From JBFEYJ01 sp041563315 (GTDB lineage Bacteria > Pseudomonadota > Gammaproteobacteria > Thiohalomonadales > Thiohalomonadaceae), in NCBI GenBank assembly GCA_041563315.1, contig JBFFNE010000015.1:1-48965 (forward strand): DNA of 48,965 bases, read 5' to 3'. Below the pieces are notes generated by a model. The model saw nothing but the letters and a program-made list of their open reading frames with translations. It did no database searches and was not told the DNA's origin. A program made the position numbers and the translations under genes. Position 1 is the first letter of the stretch. Each line of letters opens with the position of its first letter. Positions 25,973-34,627 of the stretch are shown here, piece after piece.

Positions 25973-26084
25973 TGACTAATTACCTTTAAACGATAGTTTC
26001 ATTACAGAGCTCACGACGAAACCGAAGGGTCGGTGGTGAGTTCTGTTCGAGCTCTGGCTGACGTCGTGGTTGTGCGTTGTGGTG

Positions 26085-26555
26085 TTAGTGTGGGCAGTCT
26101 CGCCGTGGATCAAGATGATGGGGGGGCAACGCCACCTCCATACCCACCCTTATAATGCCGTTAGCGATCACCCGGCAGGTGACACCACCACGCCATTCAG
26201 TAGCCAAGGCCTGAAACAGACCGGGCTGCGCCGCTTCCATGCGCTCACAAGGGTCTGTCTCACCGGTGACCTCCAGTAGCACCTCGCCGAGCATGATACG
26301 CGAAGTGGTGCTTTGATACAGCGGCAGCGCATCCACCAGCAGGTTGGCCCGGCGAGTCTGCCAGGGTAGCTCGACTCCGACCTCATTACAGGCGGCTTGC
26401 CAAGCGGTCAGGCTCATTAGCGTGACCTGGCGCTTGCCGGGTTTGCCGCGCCAGTCGCCGACCACCCCGGCATGGACGGTTAGCATTGCCTCGTCATGCA
26501 AAGTAACGGGGCCCTTGCGCTGCTGTTTGACTGCAATGCCGAGCAATCGTGCCAT
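26085..26555 (-). CDS. MOSC-domain protein
   Basis: The ATG at 26555 overlaps the TAA of the upstream gene by one base (TAATG), so it is coupled to it; the frame from 26579 is not needed. The 156-residue product fits a small MOSC protein: GVVGDWRGKPGKRQVTL, RRANLLVDALPL, LEVTGETDPCERMEAAQPGLF and GGVTCRVIANGIIRVGMEV. The Cys in DPCERM is the conserved MOSC cysteine. MOSC proteins handle Moco or sulfur carried to metal-sulfur clusters. The molybdenum operon less than 1 kb away makes a cofactor role attractive. Confidence 0.9.
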   Translation of the reverse strand: MARLLGIAVKQQRKGPVTLHDEAMLTVHAGVVGDWRGKPGKRQVTLMSLTAWQAACNEVGVELPWQTRRANLLVDALPLYQSTTSRIMLGEVLLEVTGETDPCERMEAAQPGLFQALATEWRGGVTCRVIANGIIRVGMEVALPPHHLDPRRDCPH

Positions 26556-27127
26556 TACTCTTTCCCGACCTGCATACACTCATCGAGAATAGCGCGCAGA
26601 TGTTCACCACCGAGTTTGTCCATTTGCTCGATGTTACGCTCCGGTATGGCCTCCGGGCGGGGGTAGCCGGAGATGGCCTGTGCGACCCCCTCAACTCGCA
26701 GCAGGTGCAGGATTGGATAGGGTGAGCGGTTGGTGTAGTTCTCTGCATCGTCCGGTTGCGTGCCGGCGAACTGGTAGTTCGGGTGCAGGCTGGCCACTTG
26801 GAACTCATCGGCATAGCCCCTCTGCTCCAGCAGCGTATCCACAACATCGAGAAAGTCGTTGTAGTCGAGAAAGTCCTTCAGCACCCAGGGGTGGATCAAT
26901 ACCGTTGTTTCCACCACCTGCGGATCGGCCTCACGCAGGTGCTCCAGTTCCTGCTGCAGGTCGGCGAGCAGGGTTTCCGGATCCGTGGCTTTACTGACCA
27001 CATAGCGCACCTGCTCGCCGGTGTAGGGTTTACGGGCAAAGGGGCAGAGGTTGAATGCGATCACCGTGCGCTCGATCCAGCAGCGAACGCGGGCGATGAC
27101 GGTTTCAGGAGTCAGGGTGTCGTTCAT
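26555..27127 (-). CDS. DUF1415-family protein
   Basis: The protein has 190 residues. It matches the proteobacterial DUF1415 family: ARVRCWIERTVIAFNLCPFARKP in pieces, VLIHPWVLKDFLDYNDFLDVVD, FQVASLHPNYQFAGT, ENYTNRSPYPILHLLR and RNIEQMDKLG. The conserved Cys in NLCPFA and the HPNYQF motif suggest a small enzyme, but no reaction is known. It is translationally coupled to the MOSC gene. Confidence 0.88.
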   Translation of the reverse strand: MNDTLTPETVIARVRCWIERTVIAFNLCPFARKPYTGEQVRYVVSKATDPETLLADLQQELEHLREADPQVVETTVLIHPWVLKDFLDYNDFLDVVDTLLEQRGYADEFQVASLHPNYQFAGTQPDDAENYTNRSPYPILHLLRVEGVAQAISGYPRPEAIPERNIEQMDKLGGEHLRAILDECMQVGKE

Positions 27128-27472
27128 GCGCTATAGCATACCGTACTCAGGGGTGAGACTGGGGTAAGAAAAAGGTCAGAGGTAAAAGTGACAAGCCTGT
27201 AAAGGCCGGACGCGCTACCGCTTATCCACCTACGAACTGCCGCGATTTACCTGTTGTGCCGCCCCTGACGCGGTAAGATGCCACTCCTACCGGTAAAACA
27301 CCCTGTAGGTCGGGCTTTAGCCCGAGATGGCGGGGCTCCGGTAAGCTGTGTTGTCGGACTGAAGTCCGACCTACACGACGTGGTGGATTGCTTCCCTCCA
27401 TCGCTGAGGATGCGGCTGGCGCCTAACCCGACATACTCACGCTTGCAACTTGAAACTTGTTACTTGCAACTT
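27128..27472. other. 345-bp intergenic region with two repeat elements
   Basis: There is no gene. It holds a composite palindromic repeat (27304-27375) and a degenerate 7-bp tandem array that ends at the stop codon of the YhiN-like gene. The rest shows nothing recognisable. Confidence 0.6.
27304..27375. repeat. Composite REP-like palindromic element
   Basis: The left arm TGTAGGTCGGGCTTTAGCCC (from 27304) and the right arm ending AAGTCCGACCTACA (27375) are inverted copies. Each arm is itself a hairpin: TCGGGCTTTAGCCCGA and TCGGACTGAAGTCCGA. This form is common as dispersed intergenic repeats in gammaproteobacteria. Confidence 0.75.
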
Positions 27473-27473
27473 T
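27442..27473. repeat. Degenerate heptanucleotide tandem array
   Basis: Four 7-bp units (CTTGCAA, CTTGAAA, CTTGTTA, CTTGCAA) and a partial fifth run into the stop codon of the flavoprotein gene. Its period matches the much longer array at 34628, although the unit differs. Confidence 0.7.
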
Positions 27474-28654
27474 CAGACATACTGCCCCGCACACCATCCC
27501 GAGGACCAGGCCCACTGGAAGTTGTAACCGCCGAGCCAGCCGGTGACATCCAGCACTTCGCCGATAAAATAGAGGCCAGGCACCGTTTTGCACTCCAGGG
27601 TTTTGGAGGAGACCGCATCGCAGTCGACACCGCCGCGGGTGACCTCGGCGGTGCGGTAGCCCTCGGTGCCGCCCGGGGTGATCTGCCAGTGGTGCAGTTG
27701 TTGCCAGAGGGTGTGCATCTGGGACTTGCCCAGCTGCACCAGCGGGGTTTCGAGGATGGCGGGTGGCAGCAGCGTCGCGACCAGCCGCGCTGGCAGCAGC
27801 TGACTGAGCAGGGTCTTGAGCTGTTGTTTCGGGTGTTCCCGGCGGGCATGATCGAGCCGCTCGGTAATCTCTTTGCCGGGAAGCCAGTCCACGGTGACCC
27901 CCTCTCCGGGCTGCCAGTAGTTGGAGGCCTGCAGGATCGCCGGGCCACTGAGTCCGCGGTGGGTGAACAGCACATTCCCGCGAAAGGCCTGCCCGCCGGT
28001 CTCCACTACCGCCTCCACCGCGATGCCGGAGAGCAGTGCCAACGGCTCCTTGTCCCGAGGTTGCAGGGTAAACGGCACCAGCCCAGCCGTTGGCGGCCAC
28101 ACTTTGATCCCGAACTGTTCGGCGATACGGTAGCCATAAGGGGTGGCGCCCATGGTGGGGATGGAGAGGCCACCGGTGGCGATCACCAGCGATTCGCACT
28201 GAATCTCGCCGCAGGAGGTCTGGAGCACGAACCCCTTTTCATCGGATGTATTGATGGCTTCCACGGTGGTCTTCAGCTGAAGCGAGACGCCTGCTGCGCG
28301 GCACTCGGCCAGTAACATATCGAGGATCGCTTTGGCGCTATCATTACAAAACAGCTGACCGTGTTCGCGTTCGTGGTACGGAATTTGGTAGCGCTCCACC
28401 AGGGCGATGAAATCCCACTGGGTGAAACGGGAGAGCGCCGATTTGACGAAGTGCGGATTGTGCGACAGATAATGGGTCGGGGTGACATCGACGTTGGTGA
28501 AGTTGCAACGCCCACCGCCCGACATGCGGATCTTGTTGCCCGCCTTGCGCGCATGGTCGAGCACCACCACCTGGCGGCCGCGTTTGCCCGCCTCGATGGC
28601 ACACATCAGTCCGGCAGCGCCGGCGCCAATAATGAGGACATCACATTGGTTCAT
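27473..28654 (-). CDS. HI0933/YhiN-family FAD-dependent oxidoreductase
   Basis: The protein has 393 residues. The dinucleotide-binding motif GAGAAGLMCAIEAGKRG is at the N-terminus, followed by the family hallmark NKIRMSGGGRCNFTN, then ATGGLSIPTMGATPYGY and the C-terminal GLYFIGEVLDVTGWLGGYNFQWAWSSG in pieces. YhiN-type proteins bind FAD; their substrate is unsettled. It has full length. Minus strand, apparently single; its stop codon abuts the degenerate heptamer array. Confidence 0.92.
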   Translation of the reverse strand: MNQCDVLIIGAGAAGLMCAIEAGKRGRQVVVLDHARKAGNKIRMSGGGRCNFTNVDVTPTHYLSHNPHFVKSALSRFTQWDFIALVERYQIPYHEREHGQLFCNDSAKAILDMLLAECRAAGVSLQLKTTVEAINTSDEKGFVLQTSCGEIQCESLVIATGGLSIPTMGATPYGYRIAEQFGIKVWPPTAGLVPFTLQPRDKEPLALLSGIAVEAVVETGGQAFRGNVLFTHRGLSGPAILQASNYWQPGEGVTVDWLPGKEITERLDHARREHPKQQLKTLLSQLLPARLVATLLPPAILETPLVQLGKSQMHTLWQQLHHWQITPGGTEGYRTAEVTRGGVDCDAVSSKTLECKTVPGLYFIGEVLDVTGWLGGYNFQWAWSSGWCAGQYV

Positions 28655-29025
28655 GGCTGGGGTGGGTGGGTTCGTAAAAAGGGAGAGTCAGTATACCGCA
28701 GTGGCGGCTGGCTTATACTCGATAAAGTTCAGCTGGCAGCAATATTGCCGGCATGCCGATATCATCGTTACGATAGCGACGCCCGTTGTTCGGGCGGTGA
28801 GCGACAAGGCATTCAAGCTTATCGTCGTGACCGGCGAGAATGCCTGGCTAACTGATCCGAGGTCCGCGGGAACACGGTAATGACGGCGCGAGGCCTGCGG
28901 CCTGATGCTGCGGCGGGCAGTCAGGCGCTTTGTGACAGGTGGTTGAGCATATCAACGGTTTCATCCATGAGCTGGAACAGGTGACCGACAATCCGGTCTA
29001 ACAATGCAATGCTAAAGGAGAGGAT
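28655..29025. other. 371-bp divergent intergenic region
   Basis: The region lies between the YhiN-like gene and yajD, which are divergent. I see no reliable gene, repeat or terminator. The only clear signal is the yajD ribosome site AAAGGAGAGG just before 29026. Confidence 0.5.
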
Positions 29026-29418
29026 ATGGGCAAGAAGACACGTAAGGCCGGTGATGCCATCGACACTAACAAACTCGACCAGGTGGTCGCGGAAGCCAGA
29101 AAGGCGGTAGAGAAGCGCCTGGAGGGTTATCGAGAGCAGTCGTTGCGGCTGCATCCCTGGATCTGTGGCCGCTGCGGCCGTGAGTTCACCCGTGAGAACC
29201 TGCGTGAGCTAACGGTGCACCATAAGGATCACAATCACGACAACAACCCACCCGATGGCAGCAATTGGGAGAATCTTTGCCTCTATTGCCACGACAATGA
29301 GCACCAGCGTTATGTGGATAAGGTGCGCGGCTACGACGGTCTGGCCGCTCCCGAGCAAAAAGCCGCCACCCATAATCCGTTCGCCGATCTGGCTTCGATG
29401 TTGAAGCAGAAGGACTGA
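29026..29418 (+). CDS. yajD: YajD-family HNH nuclease
   Basis: The protein has 130 residues with an excellent ribosome site. It holds an HNH domain: CGRCGREF supplies two Cys, LTVHHKDHNHDNN holds the catalytic His, NWENLCLYCHDNEH closes the zinc site and the third motif. The layout matches E. coli YajD, with a slightly longer C-terminal tail. It should be a zinc-stabilised, metal-dependent DNA endonuclease; its cellular role is not known. Confidence 0.9.
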   Translation: MGKKTRKAGDAIDTNKLDQVVAEARKAVEKRLEGYREQSLRLHPWICGRCGREFTRENLRELTVHHKDHNHDNNPPDGSNWENLCLYCHDNEHQRYVDKVRGYDGLAAPEQKAATHNPFADLASMLKQKD

Positions 29419-29721
29419 GCTGACAGATCCCATTGCCATCGCTAGCGGCCAAGTCACCTTAGTGACTGCTTGGCTGCTGACGCCACCGCAGGTTCATGCT
29501 TTACTGAAGAGGACTGCCTTATGCCGGCTGCCCTCAAATGCGATAGGTGATCAGTGTTCCACTTATGTGCGTGATCATTGGGTGTGGCAGATGTCATGTG
29601 TATGACGCTTTGGTGTCACGACCGTGACATAATCGGCAAAGGAACCGTGGCGGGAGTGCGCCTGATCCGCTGCCCCGGCCCGAACACTGTTTGGTAGGAC
29701 TAACGCTGGTAAGATCCCTTT
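29419..29721. other. 303-bp intergenic region between yajD and the invertase gene
   Basis: There is no gene. A bulged hairpin at 29443-29479 (GGCCAAGTCAC/GTGACTGCTTGGCT) may end the yajD transcript, though it lacks a T-run. Two matching dyads at 29592-29629 probably serve the invertase promoter. Confidence 0.55.
29592..29629 (+). promoter_or_regulatory. Two tandem 16-bp dyads of shared consensus, candidate operators of the invertase gene
   Basis: TGTCATGTGTATGACG (29592-29607) and TGTCACGACCGTGACA (29614-29629) share TGTCAYGNNNRTGAC. They start 22 bp apart, about two helical turns. The half-site layout TGTCA-N6-TGACA has the 5-6-5 spacing of CRP/FNR-family sites and resembles CooA-type sites. 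The regulator is unknown. Confidence 0.6.
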
Positions 29722-31080
29722 ATGCCCCTTGATTCCGCGACCCGGCTGCTGGAACAGTCAATACTCTATTTCGAAGGCCGGCCTGTCGGCACTGCCGCGG
29801 CCTGCGACCCGCATCCAGCCGCCGCCAATTACAATGAATGTTTCGTGCGCGACTTTGTGCCCTCAGCGCTGGTCTTTCTCCTGCGCGGCGATCACGAGAT
29901 TGTGCGCAATTTTCTCACTACGGTGATGGGGCTGCGCGCCCAGCAGCCGGTGTTACCCGGACACCTGCGGGCCACCGGCCTGATGCCGGCGAGTTTTCGT
30001 ATTGTGCAAGAGCGCGGCAAGGAGCGGCTGTTGGCTGACTTCGGTGAGTTGGCGATTGGCCGCGTGGCGCCGGTAGATTCGGCGATGTGGTGGATGTTTT
30101 TGCTGCGCGCCTACGTCCGGGTCAGTGGTGATGAGGCCTTTGCCCGGCTGCCAGCGATCCAGGAGTGCATGCGCCAGACCCTGGAGCTTTACCTCAAGGA
30201 GAGTTTCGAGTCGGCACCGACCATGCTGGTACCGGACGGGTCGTTTATGATCGATCGGCGCATGGGTGTCTATGGGCATCCGCTGGAGATCCAGGCCCTC
30301 TATTACGGCATGTTGCGTACCGCACATGAGTTGTTGCGCGAGGCCCCGGAGAACGAAAAGCTGCGTGAGATGCTCGCCATCCGCAGCAATGCCATACGCG
30401 CCTACGTGCGCATCTACTACTGGATGGGTCGCGATCGGCTCAACGAGATCCACCGTTACCATTCGGAAGAGTTCGGTATCGATGCGCGTAACATATTGAA
30501 TGTCTATCCAGAGAGCATTCCAGACTGGATCGATGGCTGGATCAAGCCCGGCAGCGGCTACCTGGTGGGAAATGTCGGTCCTAGCCGAATCGACTTTCGT
30601 TTCTTTGCCCTGGGTAACCTGCTGGCGATCCTGTTCGGTCTGGCGACCGATGATGAGGCGCAGGCGATCATGCGCCTTTATCACCACCACTGGGGAGAGC
30701 TGGGTGGCGAGATGCCGCTGAAAATCGTCTACCCGGCGGTGACCGGTGCGGAGTGGGAGTTCATGACCGGCAGCGATCCGAAAAACAGCGCCTGGTCCTA
30801 CCATAATGGCGGCAACTGGCCGGTGTTGTTGTGGCCGTTTATCGGTGCGGCCAGATATACTGGACGCCTCGACCTGGCCGAGCGTGCCATGTTCGGGCTT
30901 GGGAAACGGCTGATGGCCGATCAGTGGCCAGAGTATTATGACGGCCGCCTCGGTAGCTTGGTCGGACGGCGTGCCAACAGCAACCAGGTATGGAGTGCAA
31001 CAGCCTATCTGTTGGCGCACGAGTTGATGGAGAATCCCGCCGGTTACGACCTGTTTAATAGTATGTTATTTGAAAGCTAG
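29722..31080 (+). CDS. GH100 neutral/alkaline invertase
   Basis: The protein has 452 residues with no signal peptide, so it acts in the cytosol, splitting sucrose into glucose and fructose. It has the alpha/alpha-barrel of GH100: NYNECFVRDFVPSALVFL, RVAPVDSAMWWMFLLRAY, YGHPLEIQALYY, FFALGNLLAILFGLA, WSYHNGGNWPVLLWP and WPEYYDG. By position, D119 in PVDSAMWW and E404 in WPEYYDG correspond to the catalytic acid and base described for cyanobacterial InvA. Full length. GH100 is best known from cyanobacteria and plants, so its presence here suggests use of internal sucrose. A fructokinase gene (mak) lies about 10 kb downstream. Confidence 0.9.
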   Translation: MPLDSATRLLEQSILYFEGRPVGTAAACDPHPAAANYNECFVRDFVPSALVFLLRGDHEIVRNFLTTVMGLRAQQPVLPGHLRATGLMPASFRIVQERGKERLLADFGELAIGRVAPVDSAMWWMFLLRAYVRVSGDEAFARLPAIQECMRQTLELYLKESFESAPTMLVPDGSFMIDRRMGVYGHPLEIQALYYGMLRTAHELLREAPENEKLREMLAIRSNAIRAYVRIYYWMGRDRLNEIHRYHSEEFGIDARNILNVYPESIPDWIDGWIKPGSGYLVGNVGPSRIDFRFFALGNLLAILFGLATDDEAQAIMRLYHHHWGELGGEMPLKIVYPAVTGAEWEFMTGSDPKNSAWSYHNGGNWPVLLWPFIGAARYTGRLDLAERAMFGLGKRLMADQWPEYYDGRLGSLVGRRANSNQVWSATAYLLAHELMENPAGYDLFNSMLFES

Positions 31081-31177
31081 CACACTTTTGGTTGTAAGAA
31101 TTGTGATAAATTTCCTTTCATATTGCATGGGTACTGCGAAACAAGAATAACCAAAGCGTTGAAACCCACCCCCGTTT

Positions 31178-32020
31178 TTGACAGAGAGCAGTACGGTGAT
31201 AGCCGACCATTCACAAGTTTCCGCTAACCAGGCGCCCATTGGTGTATTCGATTCCGGTGCTGGCGGTCTTTCAGTATTGCGGCAGATCCATGCCCTGTTG
31301 CCCCAGGAGTCGCTACTCTATGCCGCCGATACCGCACACATCCCCTACGGTGACAAGACGTCGACTTTTGTGCGAGAGCGGGTGAATGTCGTGGCGCAAA
31401 GTCTGGTCGGGCTCGGTGCCAAAGCGCTGGTCGTGGCGTGCAATACGGCTACCGCGGCAGCGGTTGAATCATTGCGCCAACGCTTTGTCATGCCGGTGAT
31501 CGGCATGGAGCCTGGGGTCAAGCCCGCGATGGAGTGTAGCGGCAGTGGCATTGTCGGCATTCTTGCCACCGAAGGAATGGTACGCAGTAATCGCATGGCC
31601 GAGCTGGTGGAGCGCTTTGCCCATGGCCGGAAGGTAATCATCCAGCCCTGCCCCGGGCTGGTCGAGCAGGTGGAGCGTCATGCCCTGCGCAGCCCGGAAA
31701 CGGTGCGGTTGCTCAAGAATTTTCTGGCACCGATTCTCGACAGTGGTGCCGATACGCTGGTGCTCGGTTGTACCCATTACCCATTCCTGTTACCGGCGAT
31801 TACGCAGCTGGTGGGGCCGGACGTCAGGGTGGTTGATACCGCTCCGGCAATTGCCCGCCAGCTGCAGGCACAGTTGCGCCAACATGGTTTGCTGAATGAT
31901 GCCGGGTCTGGCGGTGATGTGCGCTTTTTCAGTACCAGGGTGATGCCTGAGCAGGCCGAGTTGTTCAGTCGTCTTTGGGGAGAGCCGGTAAAGGTCGAGG
32001 CTTTGGGTGAGCTTGATTAG
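31178..32020 (+). CDS. murI: Glutamate racemase
   Basis: The enzyme interconverts L- and D-glutamate for peptidoglycan. The protein has 280 residues from a TTG at 31178; a GTG at 31196 has a better-placed GAGAG and would give 274. The two catalytic cysteines are C88 in VVACNTA and C198 in VLGCTHYP. GVFDSGAGGLSVLRQI and YAADTAHIPYGDK are the family N-terminal motifs. It lies 97 bp after the invertase gene on the same strand, with no evident functional link. Confidence 0.95.
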   Translation: MTESSTVIADHSQVSANQAPIGVFDSGAGGLSVLRQIHALLPQESLLYAADTAHIPYGDKTSTFVRERVNVVAQSLVGLGAKALVVACNTATAAAVESLRQRFVMPVIGMEPGVKPAMECSGSGIVGILATEGMVRSNRMAELVERFAHGRKVIIQPCPGLVEQVERHALRSPETVRLLKNFLAPILDSGADTLVLGCTHYPFLLPAITQLVGPDVRVVDTAPAIARQLQAQLRQHGLLNDAGSGGDVRFFSTRVMPEQAELFSRLWGEPVKVEALGELD

Positions 32021-32053
32021 GCATGCGAATGTGGTTCTAATGAAAGTTTTAGC

Positions 32054-33817
32054 GTGTTGAAAAAGAAAAATGGCGTTGTTGTCGCTGTGGGAAAAAGGAT
32101 AATGTCACTCAAAGAGCGAATCGGTCAAGTCAGGGAGAGCGCTGAATTTCAGTCGGGGACGGTTCGGCTAGGTGTCTGGGTTTTTGCCGTCACCTATGTC
32201 GGTCTAAGCTCCATGGTCGACTTTTATCAGGTTGATGTGGAACGCTACATTACCCTGTTTTCTATCTACCTGGGGTTGTTTCTGGGGATTTTCACTAGCG
32301 TGCTCTATCGACCCGAATGGGTAGCGCGCCAATTTTTTTCTCTGGTGGTAGATATCACGGCGACCAGTTTCGCTATTTTTCTCACCGGTCATGCCACTAG
32401 TCCGTTCTTCATCCTCTACTTCTGGTTATTTCTCTCTTACGGTACGCGATTCGGTAAAAGGCATCTGCTTGCCGCATCGAGCATCAGTACCATTGCCTAC
32501 ATGGCCACGGTACAGGCGATGGACGGCTGGCAGGAATATGGTTTCGAGGTGAGTTTTATCCTTTTATCGCTAATTCTGTTGCCGCTATACCAATTATCGC
32601 TGTTGCATCAATTACGGAAGGCGAAGGAGATGGCGGAACTCTCACGCCATGAGGCAGAGGCATCAAGCCAGGCAAAGAGCAGTTTTCTTGCCAATATGAG
32701 TCATGAGATTCGCACCCCGTTAAATGGACTGATGGGCATGGGCCAATTGCTGCTCTCCACCCGCCTCGATACGCAACAGCATGAATACACCGACAACCTG
32801 CTCAGCACTGGGCGTGCATTGACCACACTGCTTAATGAGGTGCTCGATTTTTCCAAAATCGAGGCCGGTGTGGTGGAGGTCAAGCCGTTCGACTTTTCTC
32901 TACGGCCACTGTTGGATGAAGTGATGCAACTGATGCGATTCAGTGCCGAGGCCAAGTCACTGCGTCTGGAATATCATTGTTCCCCGGAAATCCCCGATCA
33001 GCTCCACGGCGATGCCTCGCGATTGCGCCAAGTGCTGATCAATATTATCGGTAATGCATTGCGTTTTACTGAAGAGGGAGAGGTGGCTGTCTGTGTCGAC
33101 AGCGTTGAGAGCGGAACAGAGACAATACGTTTGCGTTTTTCCATCATCGATACCGGCATCGGCATTCAGCCAGAGCAGAGGGATAGGCTGTTTGAACGCT
33201 TCACCCAGCTTGATGACACACCTGCACGCTGTTATGGCGGCACCGGGTTGGGTCTGGCGATCAGTAAACATTTGGTCGAGGCCATGGGTGGCTGTATCGA
33301 TGTTAAATCAGAGTATGGACACGGCAGCACCTTCTGGTTCGAACTGCCCTTATTGAGGGCGTATGGGGAGGATGTCTTCAAAGGCGAAGAGCCGAAACTT
33401 GCTTCAGTGCAGGGCTTGCATATCATGCTGGTCGATGACGATGCGATCAATCGCCTTGCCGGACAGCGGATGCTGGAACAGGAGGGATGCAGGGTGACGC
33501 TGGCCTGCGACGGCAAAGAGGCGCTGAACTTGTTGCAGAAGCTGCAGGTGGACCTGGTGCTGATGGACATCCACATGCCGAATCTTGATGGTATCGAGGC
33601 GACCCGGCGGATACGCCAAAGCAGGACTGACGCTGAACCACATTTGCCGATCGTCGGTTTGACTGCCAGCGTGATGAAAGATGAGCAACAGCGTTACCGT
33701 GAGGCCGGAATGGATGATGTGGTGACCAAACCGGTGGACATCGACACCTTACTGCGAACCATTCGGCGCGTTAGCGGCCACACGGGAGCGTATCCACTCC
33801 GTGATGCGCAGGGATGA
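32054..33817 (+). CDS. Hybrid sensor histidine kinase with RpfC-like membrane input
   Basis: The protein has 587 residues from a GTG at 32054, or 571 from the ATG at 32102. About five membrane helices fill residues 38-180 and contain FFSLVVDITATSFAIFLTGHATSPFF and WLFLSYGTRFGKRHL, which resemble the input domain of RpfC, the DSF fatty-acid sensor. HisKA has H217 in NMSHEIRTPLNG, the HATPase shows DTGIGI and YGGTGLGLA, and a receiver carries D505 in LMDIHMPNLDG. Unlike RpfC there is no HPt domain. No regulator gene is adjacent, so the signal and output are open. Confidence 0.9.
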   Translation: MLKKKNGVVVAVGKRIMSLKERIGQVRESAEFQSGTVRLGVWVFAVTYVGLSSMVDFYQVDVERYITLFSIYLGLFLGIFTSVLYRPEWVARQFFSLVVDITATSFAIFLTGHATSPFFILYFWLFLSYGTRFGKRHLLAASSISTIAYMATVQAMDGWQEYGFEVSFILLSLILLPLYQLSLLHQLRKAKEMAELSRHEAEASSQAKSSFLANMSHEIRTPLNGLMGMGQLLLSTRLDTQQHEYTDNLLSTGRALTTLLNEVLDFSKIEAGVVEVKPFDFSLRPLLDEVMQLMRFSAEAKSLRLEYHCSPEIPDQLHGDASRLRQVLINIIGNALRFTEEGEVAVCVDSVESGTETIRLRFSIIDTGIGIQPEQRDRLFERFTQLDDTPARCYGGTGLGLAISKHLVEAMGGCIDVKSEYGHGSTFWFELPLLRAYGEDVFKGEEPKLASVQGLHIMLVDDDAINRLAGQRMLEQEGCRVTLACDGKEALNLLQKLQVDLVLMDIHMPNLDGIEATRRIRQSRTDAEPHLPIVGLTASVMKDEQQRYREAGMDDVVTKPVDIDTLLRTIRRVSGHTGAYPLRDAQG

Positions 33818-33879
33818 TATGTATTGCCTCGCGTCCGCTATGGCCTGTGGTAAACTGCGACCCCAATATTAAGTAAGCC

Positions 33880-34584
33880 GTGCTCCTTTCGATGACCAAC
33901 AAGCAGCGTCGTGAAGCCTTCCGCGCCTTGGCCGCCGACCTCCCTGGAATTGATGTCGCCTGCTACGAAGCATGCAGCAGGGACTGGCGTGAGCCGGTGA
34001 TCGGGCAGGGTGCCCCCGACACGCGGATCGCCTTTTTCGGCCGCGATCCTGGCCGCGATGAGGTAGCGCATCAGCAACCGTTTATCGGTGCCGGGGGACA
34101 AAAAGTGCGCGGTGCCATTTACCAGCATCTCTATGGCAAGACCATGCCCGACTTTGCGGCTTCACTGGAAGTAGGCAAAAGGTTTTTTTGGGCCAACACC
34201 GTGCCTTTCAAGCCGGTGGGTAACAAGGCGTGGCCGATGAAAGTGAAAAAGCAGTTTCAGCCACTGGTGGCTGATCTGCTACTGCACGCCTGGTCCGGCC
34301 ACGACGTGATTACCCTCGGCCGCGAGGCCTTCCTCTGGTTCGCTATCAATCAGCCGCGTGAGGTTAAGCAGCAGCTGGAGGCATACTGGCAGCGTGAAGA
34401 TCGGTTTAGCGCCGTTACCGAGATAGAACTGTCAGCGCCAGATGGTGCCTCCCGCCGTTTACATCTCTATCCCTTGCCACACCCCTCTCCTCTCAATGCT
34501 ACCTGGTACAAACGTTTTCCTGATCTGTTGGAGCAACGTCTCAGGCAGCTGGATGCGCGACTCGACAATCTTAAGTGCAGTTAA
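33880..34584 (+). CDS. Uracil-DNA glycosylase superfamily protein
   Basis: The protein has 234 residues from a GTG at 33880, or 230 from the ATG at 33892; neither has a clear ribosome site. It shows the UDG-fold motifs in altered form: FFGRDPGRDE in place of the GQDPY-like active loop, NTVPFKPVGNKAW, ITLGREAFLWF and PLPHPSPLN near the end in place of HPSPLS. It should bind DNA with damaged bases, but its position in the known UDG families is unclear. The heptamer array begins 43 bp after its stop. Confidence 0.82.
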   Translation: MLLSMTNKQRREAFRALAADLPGIDVACYEACSRDWREPVIGQGAPDTRIAFFGRDPGRDEVAHQQPFIGAGGQKVRGAIYQHLYGKTMPDFAASLEVGKRFFWANTVPFKPVGNKAWPMKVKKQFQPLVADLLLHAWSGHDVITLGREAFLWFAINQPREVKQQLEAYWQREDRFSAVTEIELSAPDGASRRLHLYPLPHPSPLNATWYKRFPDLLEQRLRQLDARLDNLKCS

Positions 34585-34627
34585 ATAAATAAGTCGCAAT
34601 TAGCAAGCTAGGGCCGGCATCTTGCCC

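Noticed and set aside
28361..28855. Plus-strand frame reaching into the gap before yajD
   Set aside because: Most of it is antisense to the YhiN-type gene and the rest has no ribosome site or family resemblance.
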